Source of the DNA: JAICMB01 sp035295125
GTDB taxonomy: Bacteria > Acidobacteriota > Terriglobia > Bryobacterales > Bryobacteraceae
Direction: 5' to 3'
DNA: 64,000 nt
Assembly (NCBI GenBank): GCA_035295125.1
Contig: DATGJP010000102.1
Span: 62,001-126,000, forward strand
The position numbers and the translations under genes are program-made. The notes beneath the pieces are model-generated. The model saw nothing but the letters and a program-made list of their open reading frames with translations. It ran no database searches and was not told the DNA's origin. Shown one piece after another: positions 50,823 to 61,800 of this stretch (position 1 is the first letter of the stretch; each line of letters starts with the position of its first letter).

Positions 50823-53321
50823 TTGCAACCGCACAGTGCGTCCACGCCTACCGCGTCGATGATCCGGCGCTTCAGCCGTTACCTGTTGTTTCCATTGCTG
50901 TTGGTCATCGTGATATCGCTGGCCATGCCCGCGCAGAGTTTTGCCCAGGAGCCCGGGACTGCGGGCGGGGAAGCGCACCTGATCCTACCGGATCTTGGCC
51001 AGGCGACCTTTTTCGGCATCAACGGCCGCAGCCTGCTTATGTTCGGCCTGTTGTTCTGCGGGCTGGGCCTGTTGTTCGGCCTGGTCACCTATGTCCAGCT
51101 TCGGGGGCTGCCCGTACATGAGTCGATGCGCGAAGTGTCGGAATTGATCTGGGAAACATGTAAGACGTATCTGTTCACACAAGGCAAGTTTCTCCTGATC
51201 CTCGAAATATTCATCGGCGTGATCATCGTATTCTATTTCGGGTTCCTGCAGCACTTCGACGCTATAAAAGTCATCATCATCCTGTTATTTAGCATCATCG
51301 GCATCGGCGGCAGCTACGGTGTCGCCTGGTACGGCATTCGCGTCAATACGTTTGCGAATTCGCGGACGGCGTTCGCCAGCCTGCGAGGCAATCCGTTCCC
51401 CTGCTATGCCATCCCGCTGCACGCGGGCATGAGCATCGGCATGGTGCTGATCAGTGTTGAGCTGCTGATCATGCTGTTTATTCTGTTATTCGTTCCGGGC
51501 GATTATGCCGGTCCTTGCTTCATCGGGTTTGCAATCGGCGAATCGTTGGGCGCGGCGGCGCTGCGCGTGGCCGGCGGTATCTTCACCAAGATTGCCGATA
51601 TCGGGTCGGACCTGATGAAGATCGTGTTCGGGATCAAGGAAGACGATGCGCGCAACCCTGGCGTCATCGCGGACTGCACGGGTGACAACGCGGGCGATTC
51701 GGTTGGCCCGAGCGCGGACGGATTCGAGACCTACGGCGTCACCGGCGTCGCCCTCATTTCGTTCATCCTGCTGGCGGTGAAGAGCCCCATGGTCCAGGTG
51801 CAACTGTTGGTCTGGATCTTCGTTATGCGCGTCATGATGGTGGTTTCTTCAGGTCTCTCTTACTTCGTCAACGAAGCAATCGCAAAAGCAAAGTACGGCA
51901 ACTCGTCGAAGTTCAATTTTGAAGCACCCCTGACGTTCCTGGTGTGGCTGACGTCCATCGTTTCGATCGCACTCACCTACCTCGTTTCGTACTTCATGAT
52001 TCCAGATCTCGGCGGCGACACTTCGCTGTGGTGGAAGTTGTCGAGCGTCATCACTTGCGGAACGCTGGCAGGCGCGGTGATTCCCGAACTGGTGAAGGTG
52101 TTCACGTCTACGGAATCGCGGCACGTGCGTGAGGTCGTTACATCCTCGCGCGAGGGTGGCGCGTCACTGAATATCCTATCCGGCTTCGTGGCGGGGAATT
52201 TCGCAGCGTTCTGGCTGGGATTCGCGATGCTGCTTCTGATGGCGGCCGCATACGGCGTCAGCACTTTAGGCCTGGGAACACTGATGGTCGCTCCCGCGGT
52301 GTTCGCGTTTGGATTGGTTGCTTTCGGATTCCTCGGCATGGGTCCCGTGACCATAGCGGTGGATTCCTACGGCCCCGTGACAGATAATGCGCAATCGGTT
52401 TACGAGTTGTCGCTGATTGAGACGATTCCCAACGTGGCGCAGGAGATTCAATCGAAGTTTGGATTTAAGCCCGATTTTGAGCGCGCGAAAGATAATCTCG
52501 AAGAAAATGACGGCGCCGGGAATACCTTCAAGGCAACCGCGAAACCGGTGCTGATCGGGACAGCCGTGGTCGGCGCCACCACCATGATCTTTTCGATTAT
52601 CGTAGCGCTTACAAACGGACTAACGGCGAACGTCGAAAAGCTTTCGATTCTGCACCCGCCGTTCCTGCTGGGCTTGATCACCGGCGGCGCAATCATTTAC
52701 TGGTTCACAGGGGCTTCAACGCAGGCTGTGACGACCGGCGCTTATCGCGCTGTCGAATTCATTAAGGCTCACATCAACTTGGAGACCGCCACGAAGGCGT
52801 CCGTTAAGGACAGTAAACGAGTGGTCGAGATCTGTACGCAGTACGCGCAGAAGGGCATGTTCAACATCTTCCTCGGTGTGTTCTTTGCAACGCTGGCGTT
52901 CTCGTTTGCCGATCCGTTCCTGTTTATCGGTTACCTGATCTCGATCGCGCTCTTCGGTCTGTATCAGGCGATTTTCATGGCGAATGCCGGCGGCGCCTGG
53001 GATAACGCCAAGAAGATCGTGGAGACGGAACTGAAGCAGAAGGGCACGGAACTTCATGCGGCGACGGTAGTGGGCGACACGGTGGGTGATCCTTTCAAGG
53101 ACACGTCTTCGGTCGCGCTCAACCCGATCATCAAGTTCACGACCTTGTTCGGTTTGCTGGCTGTCGAATTGGCGGTTTCGCTCTCGCGTGACCAGGGTAC
53201 CGGGCTCAGCCACGTGCTTTCCGCTCTTTTCCTGATCATTGCGCTGGTATTCGTGTGGCGAACGTTCTACGCCATGAGGATTGAGGCGGCGGAGAAGCAC
53301 GCGGACGCAGCGGGACACTAG
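50823..53321 (+). CDS. hppA: Membrane-bound proton/sodium pyrophosphatase, divergent
   Basis: About 832 residues with 16 or so helices and an added N-terminal signal-like segment (LLFPLLLVIVISLAMPAQSFAQ). The catalytic signature is recognisable but altered: DIGSDLMKIVFGI where the family has DVGADLVGKVEAGI (one residue shorter), then EDDARNPGVIAD and DNAGDSVGPSAD. The GNTFKA motif has Lys at the site where K+-independent enzymes carry Lys. It hydrolyses PPi to pump H+ or Na+. GGAGG lies 7 bp before the TTG at 50823; an ATG follows at 50862. The 280 bp upstream (50543-50822) holds nothing I can call. Confidence 0.85.
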   Translation: MQPHSASTPTASMIRRFSRYLLFPLLLVIVISLAMPAQSFAQEPGTAGGEAHLILPDLGQATFFGINGRSLLMFGLLFCGLGLLFGLVTYVQLRGLPVHESMREVSELIWETCKTYLFTQGKFLLILEIFIGVIIVFYFGFLQHFDAIKVIIILLFSIIGIGGSYGVAWYGIRVNTFANSRTAFASLRGNPFPCYAIPLHAGMSIGMVLISVELLIMLFILLFVPGDYAGPCFIGFAIGESLGAAALRVAGGIFTKIADIGSDLMKIVFGIKEDDARNPGVIADCTGDNAGDSVGPSADGFETYGVTGVALISFILLAVKSPMVQVQLLVWIFVMRVMMVVSSGLSYFVNEAIAKAKYGNSSKFNFEAPLTFLVWLTSIVSIALTYLVSYFMIPDLGGDTSLWWKLSSVITCGTLAGAVIPELVKVFTSTESRHVREVVTSSREGGASLNILSGFVAGNFAAFWLGFAMLLLMAAAYGVSTLGLGTLMVAPAVFAFGLVAFGFLGMGPVTIAVDSYGPVTDNAQSVYELSLIETIPNVAQEIQSKFGFKPDFERAKDNLEENDGAGNTFKATAKPVLIGTAVVGATTMIFSIIVALTNGLTANVEKLSILHPPFLLGLITGGAIIYWFTGASTQAVTTGAYRAVEFIKAHINLETATKASVKDSKRVVEICTQYAQKGMFNIFLGVFFATLAFSFADPFLFIGYLISIALFGLYQAIFMANAGGAWDNAKKIVETELKQKGTELHAATVVGDTVGDPFKDTSSVALNPIIKFTTLFGLLAVELAVSLSRDQGTGLSHVLSALFLIIALVFVWRTFYAMRIEAAEKHADAAGH

Positions 53322-53326
53322 AAGGG

Positions 53327-53350
53327 TGGCGCAGGCGGTTTCGCCTGCGC
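53327..53350. repeat. Dispersed palindrome between convergent genes
   Basis: A 9-bp-arm palindrome (GCGCAGGCG / CGCCTGCGC, GTTT loop) preceded by GGTG. It equals the element at 46327 in opposite orientation. It lies between the pyrophosphatase stop and the convergent TamB gene and could act as a terminator. Confidence 0.75.
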
Positions 53351-53411
53351 GTTTCCGGTGAGGTCCAACCTGCTCCATAGAAGCCGGGGCTGTGTAATGC
53401 CCTACGTGGCG

Positions 53412-56400
53412 CTACCGGATCTGTCGCTTGTAGAGCAGGTTGATGCTGAAGATGCCGTTGTAGTCGCGCGTCGCGGTTGCCGACCACTGCGGGCTTAACG
53501 TCACCTCCACATCGATCGTTTGCGCGTTTGCTGAATTCAGCGATGTCACATAAGTGAATGTGATGTTGTCACTCACGCGTTGCTGCAGGGATACGGACGC
53601 CTGCGGTAACTGCGACCCGCTCGTGAATGTCGGGTTGATCTTCAGTTGCGTCACGCCGAAAACCCGCTGCAGGCGGTTCGCGACAGGATCGGCAATCGCC
53701 TGGCTCATCAACGCCGACTCGCCCATCTGCTGGAAGCCTTGCGGGGGCTGCGAGGGCTGATTCGCAAGCAGCGTGGGGTCCGATGTGGGCGTCTTCCCGG
53801 CGGCGAGCAGGCTCACAATCTCCTGAAATTGCAGCGGCGGGTCTGAGGTATACGTCAGCTTCATGTTGTCGATGGGGCCCGTCACACGCAGCACCACCTT
53901 GACCCCCTGCGCTTGCGTTTCAAGGCTCATATCCAGAACGGGCGAGATACGGATGGGATTGTAGAACGCAATGGAGCCGTTGTTGACGGTGTAGGTCGCG
54001 CCGAAGAAGGCCAACTGACCTTCGGTGATGTTCACGCGTCCCAGGACGCCCGGGTTTGCGGCCGTGCCCCTGATGCGCAGATCGGCATCGGCCTGGATGT
54101 TCTGTGCGACCGCCGCTTGGACGGCAAGCGCCGGAGAACTTCGAACGCGGATGTCGATTTTCATATTGTCCAGCAGCGGTGACGGCGTAGAGGGGGATTG
54201 TATGGGGGGAGCAGCGCGAGTCAGCATGGACCCCAAGTCGGCTTGGGGCGCGTACGTCACCGAATCGATGGTCACGGTTCCCGACACGACGCTCGCCTTC
54301 GTGGAACCGGTAATGTTGATGTTGCTGTCCGTGACGACGCTGACGCCTTGCTGCACGATGACTCGCACGTTGGAGGCATTTGCACGCAGTCCAAATTTGT
54401 AACCGGTCATCGCAAAGAACCCACTGAGCGTCACCTTCCCGCCTCCAGACTCGGCGGTCAGATTGCGAAGCGAAGCACTGTTCCCGTTGAACTGAATCGT
54501 CCCATTTGCGTTGTAAATTCCATTGGATATCGTGGCGTAATTCACTGCTCCATTGTGAATTTCGATTCTGCCGTTCATGGCGGGATTGGACGTCGTGCCG
54601 CGTACGGTTGTCGCGAGCAGAACACTACCCGAAGATGTGATGTCCTGGTCGAAGTTCTGAAGCACAGCCAGATTCATGCTTCCGTTTAGCGCCAGTGCCA
54701 TTGGCTGGCCGTTTAGCGGCACTGTGCCGGATGCCTCGAGATCGGTCTGCTGACCGCTCAGGTGCGCTTGCTGAATACGAACGACGCCATGATCCAGCGC
54801 CACCACAACCGGCCCCTGGTTCTGGATGAAGGTTGCGTTCCCGGGGCGAGCGGTTCGGGAAATGTTGGTGGCCTGAAGCTTGGTCAACTCGACCGTTCCC
54901 GCCAGGGCGTCCGTATTCATGACAGGCCCTCGAACCTGCACTTGCCCTTCGGCGACTGCGTCGAAGCTCGGCGGCTCGCCACTGGGGGAGCCGAGCAGAT
55001 CGTAAAAGCGGTTCCAGGTCACGTTGCTGAAGGTTAGTTTCGCGTCGATTGGGTAGTCAGGCGTCAACTGGGCAATGCCGCTACCGTGGATAGCGGAGCC
55101 GGCCAGATTGGAGTCGAGCGCAAAGTTGACGCCGTTGGCGGCCGTGTTCGCAGTCAGATCGATATTGCCGAAGTTCTTCTTCTGAACGGAAAGGTTGCGG
55201 GCGTGAACGTCGGCGTTCACGGTGCGGAGCACGACACGGGTCCCGGTTTTATGGATGTCGGCGTCACCATTGGCGGCCAGTTCGAGCGTACCGCCCATAC
55301 CCGGCCGACGCTCCTCGATATTCTTGATCCGCGCCAGGTCGAGCTTGCTGCTGCTGACATGGAATTGCAAATTGCCGGATTCGAGGTCGCCGGTTGGATG
55401 GTCGTAATGCGCACTGAGGTCGATGTGCGACGGCCCGGCGGCAATCTGGAGTTGCGGCACATCGATGCTCTTCTCGAGGTAGGTTAGGCGCGCATGGACG
55501 TGATCGATCGGCTCGTCGTAGACAACAGCTTTTGCGAGATCCAGGTCCACATTGCCCTGCGGATTGGTTGTCGTTCCGGAGAAATGCGCCGTACCCGACA
55601 GCATGCCCGTCGCGGGAATGTCCGTCTGATGCGCCAGCACTAGAACGCGTTCTACAGGCAGGTTACTCAGGGTCGCATCCGCCGTGGTGGGGTAGTCGGC
55701 GGTCAACTGGGTATTGCCGGTCGCGTGGATGTTCGAGCCGGCGAAATTCGACGTCAGATTGTATTGGACCGTATTTCCGCTGGTGCGCGCACTCAACGTC
55801 GCATCGCCGTAGGTCTGTCCCTCGGATCGGAGGCCGCGTGCTGAGACATCGGCGTTGACGCTTACGATGTCGAATTTGGTTTGCTCCTCGTTGCCCACCT
55901 TTTCCTTCGACAGAGTGGCAACGAGATCGCCGTTCCCTTGCACGGTGCCGCCGGTGTTAGGCCGCTCTTTCTGGAGCTGGGGAATTTGCGAGAGATCTGT
56001 CGGGGTGGCATCGACATGGGCCTGCAGGCGGCCAGTCGTCATGCTGTCGCGGGGGTGCTCAAACCTTGCGGTCAAGTTGATGCGGCTTGCCCCCGATTCG
56101 AGGGAAGCATTCGATACGGTGATAAGTTGATCGCTGAGATCCACCTGGGCTCCAACGCGATCGAAGGCCACACCGTCGAGCGTGCCCTTGGTCGCGACCA
56201 GGGTGGCCGATCCGACGGGGTTTCCGATAGTGCCGCCGATGCGAACATTTGCACTTAACGTTCCGGAATAGCCTGATGGATTCTGGTCGGCCAACGCCAT
56301 CAGGTCCGCGAGGTCGCCATTCTGGATGGTGGCGTTGAGGGACAGCGGGGCGCTCGGAGGCGCTTTCCAGTTCTTAAGCCCGACCGACGACGAGCCCTGG

Positions 56401-58259
56401 ATTTGCATGCTACCGCGTGTCAGGCTGATGTTGCTGATGTTCGCTCCGGAGGCGCCCGCGGTGGCGTCGGCGCTCAGTTGATCGAATTGCCGGCCCTCTA
56501 CCGTGAACCGGCTCACGGCGAGATGGCCGCCAATGTGTGGCGATGCGACACTGCCCAGGACGGCTCCGGTAAACGTTAATTGGCCGCCATTGAGGGCAAC
56601 GTCCGGCTTCGAACTCGGGGATGCCGCCGCCAGAAGATCGTTCAGATTCGTACTTGTCAGGGCAAGATTCAACTGCCGGCCCAGTTCGCCGCTCAATTCC
56701 AACCGCGAGTGCGGCAGCGCGATGAAGGAGTTTTCGACGCGGACGCCGTTCGTCGCCCCGCTGTAGCTGGCATTCAGACGCCCGGACACAGGAACGCCAT
56801 GCGGCCCGGGCGAGATCGATAATTTCGCCGCGCCGGTCAGGCTGCGCATCCCCGGAGATTTAAGATCGCCGGCGGCTTCAATCGGCCCGGAGATAATGCC
56901 GTCGTAGGGCAATTGCTTCTCGCCGAACGCAGCCGCCACCGTGCGGGTGTCCAAAGACTTGAGCTGCGCATCGAGGCGGTACTTCGAAGCATCCTGCAGC
57001 GAAGCGTTGCCGGTGAGTTCGCCGCCAAACGCGCGAAGCTTCATGCCCTCGAGGCTGACATCGTTCGGCACCACGTCAAAGGCGGAGTATAGGTTGACGC
57101 CCGAGAATCGCTGAATTCCCTGCTTGAACGACACGTTCTCCGCCTGGACGTTGCCCTTGACGTGATAATTGTTGCTCGCGTCCAGGGTTGCCGTCCCGTT
57201 CAGGAGAACTGTGCCACGAGGTTCTTCCGTGAGCTTCGCAAGGCGTGCGAGTTCATCCAACGACAGGCGGCTCTTGAATTCGAGAGCGCTTCCGCCGGGG
57301 CCTTTGAGCGTCCCGGAGGCCTCGAGGTTGGATTGCCCAATTCCCATGCGCAGCCCGGTCACCTGAATCACGTTGCTAGCGATGGTTGCGTTGCCGTCCA
57401 GGTCGACCGATGACGGAATCCCGCGGGCATCGATGGCGACCGGCAGGTTCGCAGCGTTTTTCAGATCGGCTACGGCCAGGTGGCCGTTGATGTGCGCCGA
57501 AACCTTAGGGTCGCGAAGATTCTCGATGGATGCTTCAATGACGAGGGCCGACGCGGGTGTCGTAATTTGTGCCTGGTGTACATCGATTCGGTCCTTCTCC
57601 AGGGCGAGAGGCAGCTTAATGTTGAAATCGACCGGCGTGTTCCGGCCCGAAGCAATGTAGAGGGGATCGAAGGAAACGTCGCCATGATACCCCTGCTTCA
57701 TCATGTCGTACCAGAATTCAGCACGGAGATTATTGCCCCGAAGGTTGAGCTCCTGCTTCTGGGAAGCGACAGCGACGAAGCCGTTTTCGAGATTGAAGTG
57801 ATCGATTGCCAGGTCCACCACGGTTTCGAGCGGCGGCTTGCCGGTAGCGCGCTGCTGCGGCGTCGGAATATTCGTGCGGCCATCGGGCAGAACGATGATG
57901 TTTGCTTCAGGATGGTCGGCGCCCAGGTACCGGATATCCAGGAGGTGATGAATGCTGGTGAACAAACGAAGATCGAGTTCGAGCCTCGCCACCCGGAAGA
58001 ATGGCGCCGCCCCAGCCGGTTCATTGCCATGGATGACGAATCCCGTCACGATGGCCCGCAGATGTGCCGGGTCAAACGAGAACGAGCTCAGTTCAACCTT
58101 GCCGCCCATGCTGCTTTCGGTTGAAGTGATGATTTTTTCCTTGACGTAGTCGCGAAACCAATCCGTAGGCGCGATCGCGAACACGGCCGTGAACACAACC
58201 ACAATCAACCCAACCACCCCGATGCCCAGGCCGAGAAGAATCTTTCTTGGACGGCTCAT
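53412..58259 (-). CDS. tamB: TamB-like translocation and assembly module protein
   Basis: A 1615-residue protein. One N-terminal transmembrane anchor (about 6-28, LGLGIGVVGLIVVVFTAVFA) is followed by a very long beta-rich region. The TamB C-terminal (DUF490) domain is at about 1280-1615, ending LLYKRQIR. Such proteins bridge the periplasm and move lipids or help insert outer-membrane proteins. The start overlaps the SurA-like stop as ATGA. It is the last gene of the Omp85 operon. Confidence 0.9.
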   Translation of the reverse strand: MSRPRKILLGLGIGVVGLIVVVFTAVFAIAPTDWFRDYVKEKIITSTESSMGGKVELSSFSFDPAHLRAIVTGFVIHGNEPAGAAPFFRVARLELDLRLFTSIHHLLDIRYLGADHPEANIIVLPDGRTNIPTPQQRATGKPPLETVVDLAIDHFNLENGFVAVASQKQELNLRGNNLRAEFWYDMMKQGYHGDVSFDPLYIASGRNTPVDFNIKLPLALEKDRIDVHQAQITTPASALVIEASIENLRDPKVSAHINGHLAVADLKNAANLPVAIDARGIPSSVDLDGNATIASNVIQVTGLRMGIGQSNLEASGTLKGPGGSALEFKSRLSLDELARLAKLTEEPRGTVLLNGTATLDASNNYHVKGNVQAENVSFKQGIQRFSGVNLYSAFDVVPNDVSLEGMKLRAFGGELTGNASLQDASKYRLDAQLKSLDTRTVAAAFGEKQLPYDGIISGPIEAAGDLKSPGMRSLTGAAKLSISPGPHGVPVSGRLNASYSGATNGVRVENSFIALPHSRLELSGELGRQLNLALTSTNLNDLLAAASPSSKPDVALNGGQLTFTGAVLGSVASPHIGGHLAVSRFTVEGRQFDQLSADATAGASGANISNISLTRGSMQIQGSSSVGLKNWKAPPSAPLSLNATIQNGDLADLMALADQNPSGYSGTLSANVRIGGTIGNPVGSATLVATKGTLDGVAFDRVGAQVDLSDQLITVSNASLESGASRINLTARFEHPRDSMTTGRLQAHVDATPTDLSQIPQLQKERPNTGGTVQGNGDLVATLSKEKVGNEEQTKFDIVSVNADVSARGLRSEGQTYGDATLSARTSGNTVQYNLTSNFAGSNIHATGNTQLTADYPTTADATLSNLPVERVLVLAHQTDIPATGMLSGTAHFSGTTTNPQGNVDLDLAKAVVYDEPIDHVHARLTYLEKSIDVPQLQIAAGPSHIDLSAHYDHPTGDLESGNLQFHVSSSKLDLARIKNIEERRPGMGGTLELAANGDADIHKTGTRVVLRTVNADVHARNLSVQKKNFGNIDLTANTAANGVNFALDSNLAGSAIHGSGIAQLTPDYPIDAKLTFSNVTWNRFYDLLGSPSGEPPSFDAVAEGQVQVRGPVMNTDALAGTVELTKLQATNISRTARPGNATFIQNQGPVVVALDHGVVRIQQAHLSGQQTDLEASGTVPLNGQPMALALNGSMNLAVLQNFDQDITSSGSVLLATTVRGTTSNPAMNGRIEIHNGAVNYATISNGIYNANGTIQFNGNSASLRNLTAESGGGKVTLSGFFAMTGYKFGLRANASNVRVIVQQGVSVVTDSNINITGSTKASVVSGTVTIDSVTYAPQADLGSMLTRAAPPIQSPSTPSPLLDNMKIDIRVRSSPALAVQAAVAQNIQADADLRIRGTAANPGVLGRVNITEGQLAFFGATYTVNNGSIAFYNPIRISPVLDMSLETQAQGVKVVLRVTGPIDNMKLTYTSDPPLQFQEIVSLLAAGKTPTSDPTLLANQPSQPPQGFQQMGESALMSQAIADPVANRLQRVFGVTQLKINPTFTSGSQLPQASVSLQQRVSDNITFTYVTSLNSANAQTIDVEVTLSPQWSATATRDYNGIFSINLLYKRQIR

Positions 58260-58897
58260 TGAAATGCTTCCTGCTTATATTCGACGCGATTGCGGTTTCG
58301 CGCCTGTTTCAACCACTGCTCAAAGTTCTCGTTGACCCGCTGACCTTCCAGAGAATCGCGAATCCCCTTCTCAAGCGATTCATATGTCGCCTTGGGATTC
58401 TTGCGCTGAAATTCGGCCTTATGCTGGTCATAGTAAGTCCGGACCTCGTCGTCCGACACGAACACACCGACGCGAAAACGCTGATCGATGAAGCGTAGAA
58501 CCGTGAGTTGCCACAGGAGTCGTTCGTGTAGTTGTTCCGGCGTCAGCCCATAGCGCGTCAGAGCAGCATGCAGCCGTGCTTCCGAGCCGCCAAAGCGATC
58601 TTTGACAAGCTGCGACTCGAGCGTTGAGGTATCCGTGTCGGAGGCGCGCTGATAGTCGCCTGTGGCGATCTCCTGACGGATGGATTCCTGGTCAATCAGA
58701 CGCTCCGCTGCGTCGTGCTTGGCCTGCGGCGTGATCGTGAGTGGTGTGTTGTTTAGAAAGTCGGTCAGCCTGATATCGCGCTCGATGTCGCTTTCCTTGA
58801 CGACGTGCTTTCCGACGATCACCGCAATGCGGTCGAGCACTACAGCGCTCGATGCGGCAGTCACGAGGAACAGAGCGATGCAGGTCAGGCGTCGCAT
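58256..58897 (-). CDS. SurA N-terminal-like periplasmic chaperone
   Basis: A 213-residue protein with a signal peptide (MRRLTCIALFLVTAASSA). A SurA-N type helical domain follows: VVLDRIAVIVGKHVVKESDI, then a long helical region including LTPEQLHERLLWQLTVLRFI. It has no PPIase domain. It sits between the Omp85 and TamB genes, so it probably escorts outer-membrane proteins. ATG at 58897 overlaps the end of the Omp85 gene region by a few bases; a TTG at 58915 would fuse into it. Confidence 0.78.
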   Translation of the reverse strand: MRRLTCIALFLVTAASSAVVLDRIAVIVGKHVVKESDIERDIRLTDFLNNTPLTITPQAKHDAAERLIDQESIRQEIATGDYQRASDTDTSTLESQLVKDRFGGSEARLHAALTRYGLTPEQLHERLLWQLTVLRFIDQRFRVGVFVSDDEVRTYYDQHKAEFQRKNPKATYESLEKGIRDSLEGQRVNENFEQWLKQARNRNRVEYKQEAFQ

Positions 58898-58898
58898 A

Positions 58899-61800
58899 TC
58901 AAAAGGCCTGCCCAATGGAGAAGAAGAACTGGAAATGTCCGGTGTTCTGCTGAGTGGGCTGACAGTAGCCTGGCAACTGGGAGCTCGGGAGGCCCGGGTT
59001 GCACTGCAACAATTGCACCGGCGTCCCGCTGAAGCCTACGAAAGAAGGTGGGTTGATGCTGTAAGCCAGATCGAGGCGGATCGGGCCGACCGGCGTACGG
59101 TAGCGGATTCCGAAGCCTACCGCCTGCACCGCATAATCGAAATCCTGCAGGTTTTTCTGGCTGAAGCGCAGAGACAGATTCCCGATCGAGCTGTAGACGT
59201 TGCCCATGTCGTGAAAGAACACGCCCTGTATGTTGTCGCCGATGAACGGAAAGCGCATCTCGACGTTATTGATGAACAGAGCATTTCCGCCCAGAGGGAA
59301 GCCGGTGGGCGCGCTGGCCATGCCGCCGGAAACAAGCGGGGTCCCAAGGTCGCGAGGCCCCGCCTGGTTGTACGGGAATGCGCGCAAGGAGTCCGCGCCT
59401 CCCGCAAAGAACCGCTCCGGCAAGGGAACGGATTCAGCGGCACTAATCCCCGGGGGAGCCGCATAGGCTTGTATCAAGCCGAACTGTGTCTGCCGGGCGA
59501 GGACCAGGTTTTTGGTCAGGGAGTAATAGGTTGCATTGCGTACCAGCGCCCGTCCGAAGCTACGTTGGGAACCGAGGAATCTGCCGGTCATGCTGAGGTC
59601 GACGGTGGTGTAGATCCCTTTGTGCGGATCGGCCGGATTGTCACGGCGGTCTTGCACCAATCGCGCCGATAGCATGCCCAGGCGAACCGGTTGCAATATT
59701 TGCGGAACCAAAAGTACTGGAATTATGACGCTGCTCACGCTGACGCGCCGATAGGCGAACTGGAACAGCCCGTTGAGGCTCTTGCTGAACTGCTGCGAAA
59801 CCTGAACGGAGGCTTCCTCGCGCCGCGAGGCGAACGTGCGGACATCGAGGGTGTTATCGTACACCAGCGAGTAGGTGACATTGCGGCCTTCGATGTTGTG
59901 AAATCGAGGCTGCAGGTAGCTTATGGATCCACGTTTCTCGATCGAGGAATAGAGACCTCGAAGAGTGACCATGTGACCCATGCCGAGAAAGTTCAGACGG
60001 GTGGCAGTGAGTGAAAATTCAGGGCTAAAGCCGGTTGTCCCCGTCGGCGCCGCGAGACTCGTGTTGCTGGGCGTGCCGAAGCGGGCCACCTGCGCTCCGA
60101 CGCCAACGGCGATGTTATAGCGGTTTGCCTCTTCGATGTGATAGAGAACGTACTTGTGGTCGGTATCGCCGTCGGGGTTTTCGATCGCCGTGTCGACGCG
60201 CGCAAAGATGCCCAAATCATAAAGGGCCTTCTGAATCTCGGTCTGCTCGACCGGTGACAGGGGGTCGCCGGCTTTGAGGGTCATCGCCTGCTGGACGAGG
60301 TGCGGACGGGTTGTTCGCAAGCCGGAAATCTTTACGTCGCGTACATACTGTCGGCTTCCCTCAGTGACCGTGTAAACCACGTTCACATGATTGGGCGTGC
60401 CACTTGGCTGCCATTTGGCGGCAAAATTCGCCGCGGGGAAACCGTGGCTGTAGTAGTAAGTCAGGACATGCTCGCGATCGGCCGCGAGGTTCACCTCCGA
60501 AAACGGCTGGCCGTCGGCTGACGCGAGTTGTGACGTCACGTCCGCTTCTTTCATCTGCGAGACACCTTCCATCGCGACATTGTCGACCACCCACTGCGGG
60601 CCTTCATCGATTTTTAGGGTGACGGCCATGTCGCCTTGTTTGTCCTGATAGTCGCGGTCAACGGTGGAAGTTACCTTGACGTCGCGAAATCCATTTGCCT
60701 TGTAGAGATTCGCAACGTTCTCTTCGTCTTTGCGGCGGAATGCCTCGCTGTAGCGGCCATGGCGCAGCCGGAGAAAGGAGGCAGGAGCCATGAACATGCG
60801 CTCGCGAATGGTCTCGGTGTCGAAGTATTTATTGCCGGCGATGTCAACGCGCACGAGCTTGAAACGCGAACCGCGGGCGATGACGTATTCGATGGTTTCG
60901 AGATCGTTCTGCGGGCCCTGCACACGGAAATCGATCTCGGCATCGTAATAGCCCTGGTTCTCAAAGTAGTCGCGCAGATTGCGCTTGCCCTCGACGAGCA
61001 GATCATTATCGACGGCGTGCTGTTGGAAAATCGGCACATAGCGCTTGAGGACTCGCTTGGAGACCTTCGTCTCTACGGCTTTGACCGTCACCTTGGGGCC
61101 GGCGTCGATGTTCAGGTTCGGCTGCACGCGCCGGTGCGACGCGTCGTAGTCGAGTTTCGTAAGCTCTACTTTCGCGGTTAGACGGTCCTGCTGGGCGTAC
61201 TTCCCCAACACCCCCTGCACCCCCTTGTGGGTGAGCGAATCGGTAACCTGCCGCCACCAGTGGATGATGGGAAGTCGCCACCCCGTAGCCCGCAGGATGG
61301 TGGCGTCGGAGAGCTTGGTATCGCCGGAGATGACCGGCATTTCATACTTGGCGCGCTTGCCTTCCTTGACCTGGAAGCGGATGAAAACGAGATCGGAGTT
61401 ATCGTCTCGTTGGACATCCGGAGTTACGGATGCATCGTATAGGCCATTGGCTTGGAGGAGGTGTCGAATACTATCGACGGCATGAGTCACGTCCTCTTCG
61501 CGGAACGGTCCGCCCAACGTGAATTGGGCCGTGTTCGCCACCTGGCCTCGATTGGGCGGCTGCATAACCTTGCCATCGACTGTGACACCGCCAACAAAGC
61601 GCGTGTTCTTGGTCACGAACCGAACAATGACGCCGTTTCCGGAGGGTTCAGCCTCGACAACAATGTCTTCAAAACGGCCGGTGGCAAAGAGGGCATCGAT
61701 AGAAAACGCGACGTCGGCGGCGTGCAGCGGCTCGCCTTTTCTGAGCGTCTGGGCCCGTGCCAGGTCGGCCGGATCGAGCGGCGCCGGCGGAGAGAACTGG

